The position numbers and the translations under genes are program-made. This document shows positions 45,004 through 54,514 of a stretch of 64,000 nt of DNA, piece by piece. The stretch's first letter is position 1, and every line of letters begins with the position of its first letter. The DNA comes from Thermodesulfovibrionales bacterium (GTDB lineage: Bacteria; Nitrospirota; Thermodesulfovibrionia; Thermodesulfovibrionales; Dissulfurispiraceae): positions 1-64,000 of the forward strand of contig JAOAGP010000088.1 of NCBI GenBank assembly GCA_026415695.1, read 5' to 3'. Below the pieces are notes generated by a model. That model had not been told where the DNA came from. It made no database searches and saw only the letters and a list, made by a program, of their open reading frames with translations.

Positions 45004-45109
45004 TTACCCCTCTCCTCCTTTTTTACTTTAAAATTATTTTATAAACATCCCCAAAACAAAAACTTTTTTTGCTCTTACTTCACCTCCTTTGCAATACTAA
45101 GATTATCAA

Positions 45110-46249
45110 CTATTGTCTCTTTGCCTGTCTTGCAAAAACCATGGCAGTGGTTCTATAAACCATGTGTGCCATCTTTGAAAATGGTGCATAGGCAAAGAGG
45201 AAAAATACAAACACAAGATGGATAAAGTAAATTGTGTATGCCAGTGGTGCTATATCTGCCAACCTTGTTAACTGAGCAAGGATACCAGTTACAGCAATGA
45301 CATATATAACCACAATAAACAGCCAATCGTAATAACCTCCCTTACCAGCCTTTAAGGCGTTTTTAAGTCTGTTGTTGGTCACAAGGGTGATACCAATTAA
45401 TAACCCAATCGCACTAATGTTACCAACTATCTTCATAGGGTCATACAATGGATAAGGTGAAGGGCGTCCCAAGATATACAGATAAAACACTGCCCATGTG
45501 GTAGTAATACCAAGTCCAATGAAGGAGAAAAACACAAGCATGTGAGCAGTTGATCTTTCTTTTGTTACATTACATTTTTTGAAGTTGTTATGAGATATAA
45601 TCTCCTTGATGGTTTCAACAAGGCTTGTTGTAGTATCAGAGCCGGGTGGTAACGGATAATTCTTTGCCATGTCAGCCCAATACTTCTTAATCCCCATCAC
45701 AAATGATACAACTGCAAATAAGGCAGCAGATATAAACACAGGGTCAATGTAAAATGTAGGATACAACATCTTTGAGAATGAAATCTTACCAAACTCATTG
45801 CGAGGTATCTCTCCAAAGAGATAACCCTGTATGTGTAGCAGGAACAGGAATATTATTGTGGGTATAGCAAGAAGAACTAACAGATATTTTGGATCATTGA
45901 CCATCTTTGCAAGAAATGAAGGGGGTGAGTAGTGCTGAATTGCCATTTTTCTAACTGCACCTAAAACCTCACCGGGCTTAGCACCTCTTGGACAATAGGC
46001 AGTGCAATCGCTGCATTGATGGCAAAGCCATATGTCTGGGTTGCTGATTAGCTTTTCCTTCATGCCCCATTGGGCATACAACATCTCCTTCCTTGGGAAA
46101 GGCTTGTCATCAGGTGTCATCCCACATACAACTGTACATGTTGAACACTGATAACACTTCTTGAGATCTCCGCCACCTGATGCAATAACATCCTTAACAA
46201 ATTCCAAATCAGGCTTGACTATCTCTTCAGTCCTTTGTTGTTCTGACAT
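45110..46249 (-). CDS. qmoC: QmoC: quinone-interacting membrane oxidoreductase, membrane subunit
   Basis: Membrane subunit of the Qmo complex, which passes electrons between menaquinol and APS reductase. 379 aa: an N-terminal HdrC-like domain with two Cys motifs for [4Fe-4S] clusters, CYQCSTCTVVCG (about 38-49) and CHQCSDCTAYCP (about 76-87), and a C-terminal cytochrome-b-like membrane region with six helices (about 120-365). It follows qmoB by 18 bp. Confidence 0.94.
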   Translation of the reverse strand: MSEQQRTEEIVKPDLEFVKDVIASGGGDLKKCYQCSTCTVVCGMTPDDKPFPRKEMLYAQWGMKEKLISNPDIWLCHQCSDCTAYCPRGAKPGEVLGAVRKMAIQHYSPPSFLAKMVNDPKYLLVLLAIPTIIFLFLLHIQGYLFGEIPRNEFGKISFSKMLYPTFYIDPVFISAALFAVVSFVMGIKKYWADMAKNYPLPPGSDTTTSLVETIKEIISHNNFKKCNVTKERSTAHMLVFFSFIGLGITTTWAVFYLYILGRPSPYPLYDPMKIVGNISAIGLLIGITLVTNNRLKNALKAGKGGYYDWLFIVVIYVIAVTGILAQLTRLADIAPLAYTIYFIHLVFVFFLFAYAPFSKMAHMVYRTTAMVFARQAKRQ

Positions 46250-46267
46250 TACATCCTCCTTATTACT

Positions 46268-48415
46268 TTAGAAGCCCTTGAAGGGGTTAGGGCCAATTTC
46301 TTTTACTCTCTCAACAAAATCACTTATTATCTTTGGCACTTGATTATATTCATCAATCGCAAGCTGAACCATCTGCACTCTTTCTGCTTCCAATTGCAAC
46401 CTACCAAGTGTCTCTTGCACCTTGCCTAATCTATAGTTTGCAAGTTCACTACCTTTAGCAAAATGGCACTGATAATTTTCACCATACTTACATCCTAAGA
46501 GCAACATCCCATCAACACCCCTTGATAGAGCATCAGCAATCCAGACAAGGTTGGTAGAACCTAAACACCTTAACTGGACAAACCTTACTGCCCTGTCAAT
46601 CTTTATCTTTGCAAAAGCAGCAGAGTCAAGGGCTGGATAGGCATCGTTTTCACACACAAGAACGATGAGTCTCGGATTATCGTCCTCTGAAGGAACCGAT
46701 ACATTCTTTAGCATTGTTCCAATCATATCTACATGATAATCCTTAAACGAGATAATCCTTTCAGGACATGCACCCATGCATGTTGCACACCTTCTACAAC
46801 GATTGGGTTTAAAGTAAGGAGTCCCTTTCTCATCCTCATCAATCGCACCAAAAGGACATTCCTCTGTGCATCTCTTACATGCTGTGCACTTCTGCATGAA
46901 TGGATCAGGATAAGTCAAATCCCATGCCCTTGGATGAACAGCCTGTCCTTTGGCAACATGCTCTGCACACTGTATTGCCTTTAAGGCAGCCCCTGTAGCA
47001 TCTTCTACCGCCTCTGACATGTTCATGGGTTGTCTGACACAACCAGCTGCATATATACCTGTTCTTCTGGTCTCATATTGGAAGCAAATAAAGTTTGAAT
47101 CTGCAAAACCATTGTATAAATCCAAATCAGGTAAGCCAAGGCCCTGCCTGTATTGTAGGTTTATTATTGGGTCATCAGCAGTTGCAGGCACTACCCCAAC
47201 AGCCAATACCACAAGGTCTGCCTCAACCTTTATCTTTTCACCAAGCAAGGTGTTTTCAGCCTCAACATACAGATTACCATTACCCGCATCTGATATGCCT
47301 GTAACATCTGCCTTTGTAAGCATCACACCTGCATCGTTTTGTGCCTCTTTGTAGTAGTATTCAGTCCTACCGGGTGTCCTAATGTCTTTATAAAAGATCA
47401 TTGCACAGGCACTATCATCTTGTCTTACATACCTTGCCTGTTTTAACGATGTTGCACAGCACATAGCAGAACAATATGGAAGGTGATTCGGATCCCTGCT
47501 ACCTGCACATTGTATAAACGCTACCTTCTTTGCAGGTTTACCATCAGATGGCCTGATAATCTTACCATTATTTTTCTTTGCAATCTCTTCAAATTCTATA
47601 CTTGTTACAACATCCTTAAATTGTCCATAACCTAAATGTTCAAGTTTTGTTGCGTCGTATGGTTTCCAACCAGCTGCAAGCACAATGGTACCAATCTTGA
47701 CCACCTCAGAAGAGCCATTAGTCGTTATGGTTACATCAAATGCACCCGGTTGTCCTTCAGTCTTTTCAACCTTTGAAGATTTGTAAACCTTTATCTTTGG
47801 ATGACTCTCTACAGTCTTTATCATTGACTGTATATCAGTATCCACAATAAGCGGTTCTTTATATGGAAGCGTAGTTGGTATCTGTTTGTATAGTTTATTT
47901 ACAAATCCACCAAGTTGTGCCTCTTTTTCAACGAGAACAACATTGTAGCCCATGTCAGCACATTTAAGGGCAGCAGTCATACCAGTGATACCACCACCGA
48001 TAACGAGAATATTCTTTACAGTCTCCATAATGTAAGGTTCAGGCAGTTCACTCTTCTGAGCCTTGATAATCCCCATCTTGATGTAATCTTCAGCTGCAAG
48101 TTGGATATCTTCTGGTGCCTCTAATAACCACAAAGCAAGTTCCCTTACCGCAACCCTTTCAACAATGCAGCCGGGGAAGTTAAAGACATCGGTCTTCACC
48201 CTGTTTGAGCAGGCAGCAATGATGATGGTATTGACACCTTCATTAGCCATGTCTGCCTTGATGAGATCAACTCCTTCTTGGGCACATAGTGCAAAATGGG
48301 ATTTTACAACAGGTATCCTTTGTGCATTTTTAGCAATATTTGAAATCTTCTCAATATTAACTGCCTCACCTATTCCACATCCACTACATATATACAATGC
48401 CAATTTTTTATCCAT
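46268..48415 (-). CDS. qmoB: QmoB: quinone-interacting membrane oxidoreductase, FAD/FeS subunit
   Basis: Soluble HdrA-like flavoprotein of 715 aa. The FAD-binding GGGITGMTAALKCADMGYNVVLVEK is at about 140-165, a second Cys-rich HdrA-type block has CAGSRDPNHLPYCSAMCC near 313-330, two ferredoxin clusters are at about 508-560 (CTACKRCTEECPFG and CRRCATCMGACP), and a C-terminal MvhD-like domain holds CLGSTN and GCKYGENYQCHFAKG. The MvhD part is known in QmoB of sulfate reducers. Spacing to qmoA is 5 bp. Strong Shine-Dalgarno sites mark this gene set. Confidence 0.94.
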   Translation of the reverse strand: MDKKLALYICSGCGIGEAVNIEKISNIAKNAQRIPVVKSHFALCAQEGVDLIKADMANEGVNTIIIAACSNRVKTDVFNFPGCIVERVAVRELALWLLEAPEDIQLAAEDYIKMGIIKAQKSELPEPYIMETVKNILVIGGGITGMTAALKCADMGYNVVLVEKEAQLGGFVNKLYKQIPTTLPYKEPLIVDTDIQSMIKTVESHPKIKVYKSSKVEKTEGQPGAFDVTITTNGSSEVVKIGTIVLAAGWKPYDATKLEHLGYGQFKDVVTSIEFEEIAKKNNGKIIRPSDGKPAKKVAFIQCAGSRDPNHLPYCSAMCCATSLKQARYVRQDDSACAMIFYKDIRTPGRTEYYYKEAQNDAGVMLTKADVTGISDAGNGNLYVEAENTLLGEKIKVEADLVVLAVGVVPATADDPIINLQYRQGLGLPDLDLYNGFADSNFICFQYETRRTGIYAAGCVRQPMNMSEAVEDATGAALKAIQCAEHVAKGQAVHPRAWDLTYPDPFMQKCTACKRCTEECPFGAIDEDEKGTPYFKPNRCRRCATCMGACPERIISFKDYHVDMIGTMLKNVSVPSEDDNPRLIVLVCENDAYPALDSAAFAKIKIDRAVRFVQLRCLGSTNLVWIADALSRGVDGMLLLGCKYGENYQCHFAKGSELANYRLGKVQETLGRLQLEAERVQMVQLAIDEYNQVPKIISDFVERVKEIGPNPFKGF

Positions 48416-48420
48416 GGTTT

Positions 48421-49677
48421 TTACCTCCTCTGCCCTGAAGTCAGCGCATTCATGGCAGCGCCTGTAGCATCTTGTGCTGATTTTGATACATCCATCGGGT
48501 TCTTACTACACCCAGCAACATACAAGCCTTTATCCTCAATGCCAAATCCTTCATCGGTATATTTAAAGCCTTGAACCTTTAAGGTAGCACCTGATGGTTG
48601 CATTCCTGTAGCCAGCACAACCATATCGTGTGTAGTTTTTATCTTTTTGAGAGATGCCATATCCTCAGCCTCAACCTCAACATCATCACCACTTGCCTGC
48701 TCAATCTTTGCAACCTTCCCCTTTATAAACTGAATGTTTGCGTCCTCTTTTACCTTCCAATAAAACTGCTCATACTTACCGGGTGTCCTTATATCAATGT
48801 AGTAGATGGTAACCTTTGAATCAGGATTTTGTTCCCTGATGTATTGAGCCTGTTTCAAGGATGCCATACAGCATATGTATGAACAAAACTCAAGGTGATT
48901 TTCGTCTCTACTTCCTGCACATTGAACAAACGCAATGTTATTCACAACCTTGCCATCAGAAGGCCTTTTTATCTGACCTGCTGTAGGACCATTGACTGAT
49001 GATAGCCTCTCCATCATCATATTTGTAATGACATTTTTGACCTTTCCAAAGGAGAGGTTATCCATCTTTGTTGCATCGTAAGGATTCCAACCTGTAGCAA
49101 GCACAACAGAATTCGCCTTTATCGTTATCTTTTCGGGTTTCATATTGAGGTCAATTGCGTTGTATTTGCATGCCTCTACACATTTTGCACATGATGCACC
49201 TTTGCAAACTGCTGTATCAATCACATACTTAAAAGGCATTGCCTGATTGAAGGGCAGATATATTGCCTTTGTCTTATCTAATCCAAAATTAAAATCATTA
49301 GCCCTTTCAACAGGACATACATCCACACATGCATTGCATGAAACACAATTGTCATTGACAAATGTAGGTTTCTTAACAATACTGACTGTAAAATCACCTT
49401 CTTTGCCACTGATTGACTCAATCTCAGATGCAACATGGTAGGTTACGAGTGGATTTGTCTTTATCCTTCTAAAGTTGATCTCTAATCCACACATCGGTGG
49501 GCACATCTTTGGAAAGTATTTATTTAGTTGGGCTACCCTACCGCCAAGATAAGGGTTTTTCTCAACAATAACCACTTCGGCACCTGTTTCTGCCGCATCT
49601 ACTGCCGCCGTCAAGCCACTGAAACCCCCTCCGACGACTACAACACGGCATAAAGAAGTCTCTGCCTGTTCAGCCAT
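48421..49677 (-). CDS. qmoA: QmoA: quinone-interacting membrane oxidoreductase, FAD subunit
   Basis: 418-aa HdrA-like flavoprotein that contacts APS reductase in the model of the Qmo complex. The N-terminal Rossmann motif VVVVGGGFSGLTAAVDAAETGAEVVIVEK (about 8-36) is split here for length reasons only. Cys motifs for [4Fe-4S] binding include CVSCNACVDVCP (about 114-125) and CAKCVEACKYN, and the HdrA-type CAGSRDENHLEFCSYICC near 258. It starts 144 bp after aprA with a terminator-like hairpin between, so it is likely made at a different level from AprBA. Confidence 0.93.
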   Translation of the reverse strand: MAEQAETSLCRVVVVGGGFSGLTAAVDAAETGAEVVIVEKNPYLGGRVAQLNKYFPKMCPPMCGLEINFRRIKTNPLVTYHVASEIESISGKEGDFTVSIVKKPTFVNDNCVSCNACVDVCPVERANDFNFGLDKTKAIYLPFNQAMPFKYVIDTAVCKGASCAKCVEACKYNAIDLNMKPEKITIKANSVVLATGWNPYDATKMDNLSFGKVKNVITNMMMERLSSVNGPTAGQIKRPSDGKVVNNIAFVQCAGSRDENHLEFCSYICCMASLKQAQYIREQNPDSKVTIYYIDIRTPGKYEQFYWKVKEDANIQFIKGKVAKIEQASGDDVEVEAEDMASLKKIKTTHDMVVLATGMQPSGATLKVQGFKYTDEGFGIEDKGLYVAGCSKNPMDVSKSAQDATGAAMNALTSGQRR

Positions 49678-49713
49678 GTCATTCCTCCTTTAAATTTTGG
49701 TGAGTTTAATGTA

Positions 49714-49779
49714 AACCCCTCTTTATTATCAGTTGAGCAGTTTAGATTAGCATCTGCACAACTAACACTAAAGAGGGTT
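49714..49779. repeat. Long-range inverted repeat upstream of qmoA
   Basis: AACCCCTCTTTA (49714-49725) and TAAAGAGGGTT (49769-49779) form 11 complementary bases apart from one extra C. They lie between the aprA terminator and the qmoA start, 43 bases apart. They may form an RNA stem in the qmo leader or act as an operator; no promoter is convincingly seen here. Confidence 0.5.
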
Positions 49780-49781
49780 AT

Positions 49782-49809
49782 AAAAAATGGAGGGGCTTGA
49801 TGCCCCTCC
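49782..49809 (-). terminator. Intrinsic terminator between aprA and qmoA
   Basis: An 8-bp GC-rich stem, GGAGGGGC (49789-49796) with GCCCCTCC (49802-49809), loop TTGAT, followed on the minus strand by ATTTTTTATAA. It starts 12 bp after the aprA stop codon. It separates aprBA from qmoABC within the sulfate block. Confidence 0.87.
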
Positions 49810-49821
49810 TTATCGTTCTGA

Positions 49822-51801
49822 TTAGTCTGGTATAATTTGGACATATGGGACTTTCTTGAATTCCCATTTTTGTGTTGCTGGATCATAAACTGAGTTTACA
49901 AAGCATCTCCAATCCTTATCGTTGATAGCTGGGAAATCACCTCTGTAGTAATAGCCAGGATACCTTGTCTCCTCTCTAAAGAGGATGTGTCTTGCATGAG
50001 CCTCTACTGAAAGGATTCTGTGGTAGTTTTCCCAACATCTCATAAGTTCATGGAGGTTCTTTGCTGCCATCATTGCTGAGTCTTCCTTAAGCATCTCTAA
50101 TTGCTTGAGTCCTTCTTCAAGCATGGTCTTTGATGTCATATACCATGTTGAAATACCGCCAAAGTACTCATCAGCAATCTTCTGGAGCCTTGCCTGTAGC
50201 ATTGATGGCTTGATGTAGTATGGATTGACCTCAGGGTCAGTTGAGTGGTTTTTGTATTTTTCATAAATCTCGTATGGAGCATAGAGTTCTGCTGCTATCT
50301 CATCGGCTGTCTCTTTTATTGTTGGTTTGTAGTTTGGCTCATCAAGTATTAATGCAAGGGCTGCCTTTGCTGCAATCCTTCCTTCAGCATGTGAACCAGA
50401 TGAGAACTTGTGACCTGATGCACCAACAACATCACCAGCCATAAAGAGTCCCTTAACTGTTGACATCCTGTTGTAACCCCAACTCCATTCTGTTGGTGTT
50501 CCGGGGATGTCGCCAGGACCACTGACCCAGAATCCTGCACAACCTGCGTGTGAACCTAAGAGGTATGGCTCGGTTGGCATGATCTCAGATGGCATCTTGT
50601 CTGGCTCAACATTCTTACATGCCCAAAGTCCAGCCTGTCCAATTGCCATGTCAAGGAAGTCTTCCCATGCCTCAGCCTCAAGGTGTTTAATCCTCTTAGC
50701 ATCCATCTTTGTTGCTAATTCCTGCATAGCAGTGTGGGTATTCATAAGGATTGGTCCCTTACCTGCCTTCATATCCATCATCATCATATGGTTTCTGATG
50801 GCAGTACCCATCTTCTCTGCATATGGGCTATAGAGTTTCTTTGTCTCCTCAATCCATGTTGCACAGTAGTCCTCACCAAGGGCGTTTGTTGCCTTTGCCT
50901 TGAAGAACAAGAACCATGCACCAACAGGACCATAACCATCCTTAAATCTTGCAGGTACGAACCTGTTTTCCATCATGGTGAGTTCTGCTCCGACCTGCAT
51001 ACCAAGTGCAAAGCCTGAACCAGCGTTCCATACTGGATACCATGCCCTACCTTGTCCTTCCTTAACAGATCTTGGTCTAAATACATTAACGGCACCACCA
51101 GCAGCGTTGATGATTGCCTTTGCCTTGAAGATGTAAACCTTGTTCTCTCTTACGCTAATACCAACAGCAGCTGCAACCCTCTTTGGATCATTAGCATCTT
51201 TTAAGAGTTTTACGATGAATACCCTCTCATAAAGGTTCTGAGGAACTCCAGTAGCCTTTCTGTTGTATTCAAGGGCTGCCTTTGCTGCCTCAGCAACTAC
51301 AACCTTGTATGACTCACCGTTGATCATTATCTGCCACTTACCAGACCTTACTGGTACACCACCATCCTTTAAAAGTGCCTTACCAGCATCCCTTGCCTGG
51401 AAACCGTCAAGTGAGAATCCATCATCAGCCTTCTTCCAAATAGGAAGTCCCCATTCTTCAAAGAGATGAACTGAATTATCAACATGCCTACCAAGGTCAA
51501 ATACGAGGTCTTCCCTGATGATACCCATCAAGTCACCTCTAACATACTTTACATAGTCTGCAACCTTATTCTCACCGATGTAGGTGTTGATTGCTGATAA
51601 GCCCATTGCAACTGCACCACTTCTGTCTGTTGCAGCCTTATCAACCATTGTTACCTTGATGCCTTTTGGTGTTGCCCAACGAGCCGCCTCGTATGCTGCA
51701 CCACAACATGCCATACCACCACCAACTAATAAGAGGTCTGTCTCAACCTCTATAATCTCTGGCTTTGCACAATATGAAAATGTACAGGTCTCTTTTTCCA
51801 T
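49822..51801 (-). CDS. aprA: Adenylylsulfate (APS) reductase, alpha subunit
   Basis: FAD subunit of dissimilatory APS reductase (APS to sulfite plus AMP), cytoplasmic. 659 aa, the normal length. FAD site: TDLLLVGGGMACCGAAYEAARWA near 21-43 and GDVVGASGHKFSSGSHAEGRIAAKA near 455-479. Substrate-site residues sit in RFVPARFKDGYGPVGAW and in GSHAGCAGFWVSGPGD. The start has GGAGGGAG upstream. It follows aprB by 21 bp. The set with Qmo fits the reductive (sulfate-reducing) direction, though the sequence does not prove direction. Confidence 0.97.
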   Translation of the reverse strand: MEKETCTFSYCAKPEIIEVETDLLLVGGGMACCGAAYEAARWATPKGIKVTMVDKAATDRSGAVAMGLSAINTYIGENKVADYVKYVRGDLMGIIREDLVFDLGRHVDNSVHLFEEWGLPIWKKADDGFSLDGFQARDAGKALLKDGGVPVRSGKWQIMINGESYKVVVAEAAKAALEYNRKATGVPQNLYERVFIVKLLKDANDPKRVAAAVGISVRENKVYIFKAKAIINAAGGAVNVFRPRSVKEGQGRAWYPVWNAGSGFALGMQVGAELTMMENRFVPARFKDGYGPVGAWFLFFKAKATNALGEDYCATWIEETKKLYSPYAEKMGTAIRNHMMMMDMKAGKGPILMNTHTAMQELATKMDAKRIKHLEAEAWEDFLDMAIGQAGLWACKNVEPDKMPSEIMPTEPYLLGSHAGCAGFWVSGPGDIPGTPTEWSWGYNRMSTVKGLFMAGDVVGASGHKFSSGSHAEGRIAAKAALALILDEPNYKPTIKETADEIAAELYAPYEIYEKYKNHSTDPEVNPYYIKPSMLQARLQKIADEYFGGISTWYMTSKTMLEEGLKQLEMLKEDSAMMAAKNLHELMRCWENYHRILSVEAHARHILFREETRYPGYYYRGDFPAINDKDWRCFVNSVYDPATQKWEFKKVPYVQIIPD

Positions 51802-51822
51802 TTATGTCTCCCTCCTTTTAAT

Positions 51823-52248
51823 TTATTCAGTTCTTGCTTCTTTATTGAAGAAGCCAGGACCTTTTAGTTTTGAGAAATCAGGCTCTGGTAATCCTTTGTA
51901 TGGGTCGTCACCGAGGTGCCCTTCTGGTGTAAGCCTGATAGGGAACTTAAATCTCTTGAGAGAGCCATTTCTGAATTTGATTGTCCACATAATTGAGTCT
52001 GAACCTCTCATCGGGATAACATTTCCACCAAGAGGTGCGAAATCCTGATATGCCCTTACTTCTATTGCCTGTTGTGGGCAAATCTTAACACAGTTGTAGC
52101 ATTCCCAGCACTGATCTGGCTCCTGATTGTAAGCCTTCATTAAATCCCTGTTAAGCACCATAAGGTCATTAGGACAGATATACTGACATGCAGTCTTATC
52201 CTGTGCCTTGCAACCGTCACACTTTTCAGTAATAACAAAACTTGGCAT
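51823..52248 (-). CDS. aprB: Adenylylsulfate (APS) reductase, beta subunit
   Basis: 141-aa electron-transfer subunit with two [4Fe-4S] clusters: Cys set 1 in CDGCKAQDKTACQYICPNDLM (about 10-30) and set 2 in CWECYNCVKICPQQAIEVR (about 47-65). The C-terminal extension (about 90-141) wraps the alpha subunit in known structures. Strong AAGGAGG before ATG 52248. Between sat and this gene is a 161-bp gap holding two inverted repeats. Confidence 0.97.
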   Translation of the reverse strand: MPSFVITEKCDGCKAQDKTACQYICPNDLMVLNRDLMKAYNQEPDQCWECYNCVKICPQQAIEVRAYQDFAPLGGNVIPMRGSDSIMWTIKFRNGSLKRFKFPIRLTPEGHLGDDPYKGLPEPDFSKLKGPGFFNKEARTE

Positions 52249-52353
52249 AAGAAATAACCTCCTTCTAATTTTTGTTTTTTGATATTAAATCTCTAAGATT
52301 AATAAATCTACTGACTTACCCCTCTTCCTTTCTCTCCTTTCTGCATCCCCCCT

Positions 52354-52396
52354 TTCCTTAATTTAAGGAAGGTGAGCATATTTGCCCACCTCGTCC
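52354..52396 (-). repeat. Two inverted repeats in the sat-aprB gap
   Basis: Symmetric TTCCTTAATTTAAGGAA (52354-52370) is an 8-bp perfect palindrome around a single base. Directly next to it, GGTGAGC and GCCCACC (about 52371-52390) can pair with one mismatch. Neither is followed by a U-tract on the minus strand, so they look like RNA-processing or stability hairpins, or an operator, rather than a terminator. Confidence 0.5.
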
Positions 52397-52409
52397 CTTA
52401 ATAGTAATT

Positions 52410-53630
52410 TTATTTCTTTTCCCCCTCAGCGTATTTGTGGAGTTTGATCTCAACCTTCTCAGTAAGTCCTTGATAGTATTCCTTGAGGATCTCTACTACT
52501 TCTGGTCTACTAAACTGGCTTGATACCTCTTCACCTTCTGAAAGCATCTTCCTCAGTTTTGTTCCGCTAAGCAGAACCCTATCGTCTTTTCCATGTGGAC
52601 ATGTTCTCATAGATGCCATGCCATCACACTTCCTGCAGTAGAATGTCCAGTCAATCTTTAGAGGTTTTGTCTCTAACGCATCTGCAGGGATTTCATCAAA
52701 TATCTTCTGTGCATCAAATGGACCGTAATACTCACCAACACCTGCATGGTCTCTACCAATTATCATGTCTGAACAACCATAGTTTTGCCTAAAGAGTGCA
52801 TGTAACAATGCCTCTCTTGGACCCGCATATCTCATATCAAGTGGGTATCCCGCTTGTATGCAAGTATTAGGGACAAAATACAATTCTACTAACTTATTGA
52901 TAGCCCTTACCCTAACCTCTGCTGGGATATCACCGGGTTTTAATTTGCCAAGTAATTGATGAATAAGGACACCATCGCAAATCTCGATAGCAATCTTTGC
53001 AAGAAACTCGTGGGAACGATGCATTGGGTTTCTTAATTGAAGTGCTGCAACCCTTTTCCATCCCATCTTCTTGAAAAGCTCTCTTGTCTGTGCTGGGGTA
53101 AGGAATAGGTCTGGGTATTGTTGTGGGAAACCACCTTGGCTAAGAACCTTTACAGGACCAGCAAGGTTTACATCTGCTTGCTCCATGACCATCTTGACAC
53201 CGGGGTGCTCTAAATCGTCTGTTTTATAGACGCTCTTGCACTCAAACACCTTATCAATGGTGTACTTTTCGGTAACCTTCATTGTTGCCATAATCTTGCC
53301 ATACTCATCGGAATAAAGGGCAATCTCCTCACCCTCTTTGATGGAGTCGGCATCAGCCTTTGAGGCTGAGACTGTGATTGGTATTGGCCAGAATGTTCCG
53401 TCTGCCATCTTAAAGTCTTTACATACGCCTTCCCAATCAGCCTTGGTCATAAACCCATCAAGTGGGGTAAAACCACCAATCCCCATCATTATGAGGTCTC
53501 CTGACTCACGAGAAGTAATGCTAATCTTTTTCAACTTCTCAGCCTTCTGTTTCTCCTCTTCCAACTCCTTGCCTGTCAGTAAGAGTGGTTTGAGTTTCTT
53601 CTCTTTACCGTGCGGATTTACTAATTCCAT
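52410..53630 (-). CDS. sat: Sulfate adenylyltransferase (ATP sulfurylase)
   Basis: Activates sulfate to APS with release of PPi. 406 aa, homo-oligomeric archaeal/bacterial type. Active-site blocks: ATP-binding [17 protein letters not shown] (about 195-211; HxxH kept), [20 protein letters not shown] (about 288-307), and a zinc-finger-like [15 protein letters not shown] near 327-341. It starts 66 bp after adk with AGGAGGGA. This is the first step of dissimilatory sulfate reduction and commits two phosphate bonds. Confidence 0.97.
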   Translation of the reverse strand: MELVNPHGKEKKLKPLLLTGKELEEEKQKAEKLKKISITSRESGDLIMMGIGGFTPLDGFMTKADWEGVCKDFKMADGTFWPIPITVSASKADADSIKEGEEIALYSDEYGKIMATMKVTEKYTIDKVFECKSVYKTDDLEHPGVKMVMEQADVNLAGPVKVLSQGGFPQQYPDLFLTPAQTRELFKKMGWKRVAALQLRNPMHRSHEFLAKIAIEICDGVLIHQLLGKLKPGDIPAEVRVRAINKLVELYFVPNTCIQAGYPLDMRYAGPREALLHALFRQNYGCSDMIIGRDHAGVGEYYGPFDAQKIFDEIPADALETKPLKIDWTFYCRKCDGMASMRTCPHGKDDRVLLSGTKLRKMLSEGEEVSSQFSRPEVVEILKEYYQGLTEKVEIKLHKYAEGEKK

Positions 53631-53696
53631 AAGTACATCCCTCCTTTTTATTATTGGTTTGTTTGGTCAATATTTATATTCTAAACATCTGACACA

Positions 53697-54344
53697 CTAC
53701 TTTGATTCTAAAGCCTTACACACATTGTTGAATATCTCATCAATGCTACCAGTACCATTGACTGATTTAAGGATGCCCTTCTTTCCATAGTAATCAAAAA
53801 GAGGTGCGGTTTGTGCGTTATAGACCTCAAGTCTCTTTTTTATAGTTTCTTCCTTGTCGTCATCCCTTTGAAACAACTCGCCATTACACTTATCGCAAAT
53901 ATTTCCTTTGCTTGATGGATTGAAGTAAATGTTATACATCTGACCGCAAGCCTTACATGTCCTTCTGCCTGTTAGCCTTTTCATAAGGTCATCAAAAGGT
54001 ACATCAACACTTAAGGCACATGTTAGAGGCATGTTTAGCTTTGACAACATCTGATCAAGCGCCTCTGCCTGTGCAGTATTGCGTGGAAAACCATCAAGTA
54101 TGTAACCGCTTTTGCAATCATCCTTTTGTAGTCTCTCTTCTACCATGCCGAGCACAACACTATCAGGGACTAATTCACCTTTATCCATATATGATTTAGC
54201 CTCTTTACCTAATGCCGTCCCTGCAGCAACTGCAGCCCTTAGTAGATCACCTGTAGATATCTGAGGTATCTTGTATTTTTCTACTAATTTTTTAGCCTGT
54301 GTACCTTTTCCTGCTCCGGGCGCACCCAATAAAACGATTCTCAT
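53697..54344 (-). CDS. adk: Adenylate kinase (zinc-LID type)
   Basis: Interconverts AMP, ADP and ATP. 215 aa: P-loop GAPGAGKGTQ (7-16), DGFPRN (about 85-90), and a LID domain with four Cys (CKACG near 130, CDKC near 150), the zinc-binding form. Placed upstream of sat with GGAGG before the ATG. In sulfate reducers the AMP from APS reductase must be rephosphorylated, so adk belongs functionally to this block. Confidence 0.97.
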   Translation of the reverse strand: MRIVLLGAPGAGKGTQAKKLVEKYKIPQISTGDLLRAAVAAGTALGKEAKSYMDKGELVPDSVVLGMVEERLQKDDCKSGYILDGFPRNTAQAEALDQMLSKLNMPLTCALSVDVPFDDLMKRLTGRRTCKACGQMYNIYFNPSSKGNICDKCNGELFQRDDDKEETIKKRLEVYNAQTAPLFDYYGKKGILKSVNGTGSIDEIFNNVCKALESK

Positions 54345-54514
54345 AAAGGAACCTCCGTAGATATTATTTTTGATAGGGGTTGAAAAAAAGACTTTATAAA
54401 TTAATCTATTAAGCTTTTAAATTCAAATTAAAAATAATAATCCTTTAATAAGCATATTTTATAAGAAAGATGAAGCCCTTTTTATAAAAAATAAAAACAG
54501 ATATCCAATTGATT

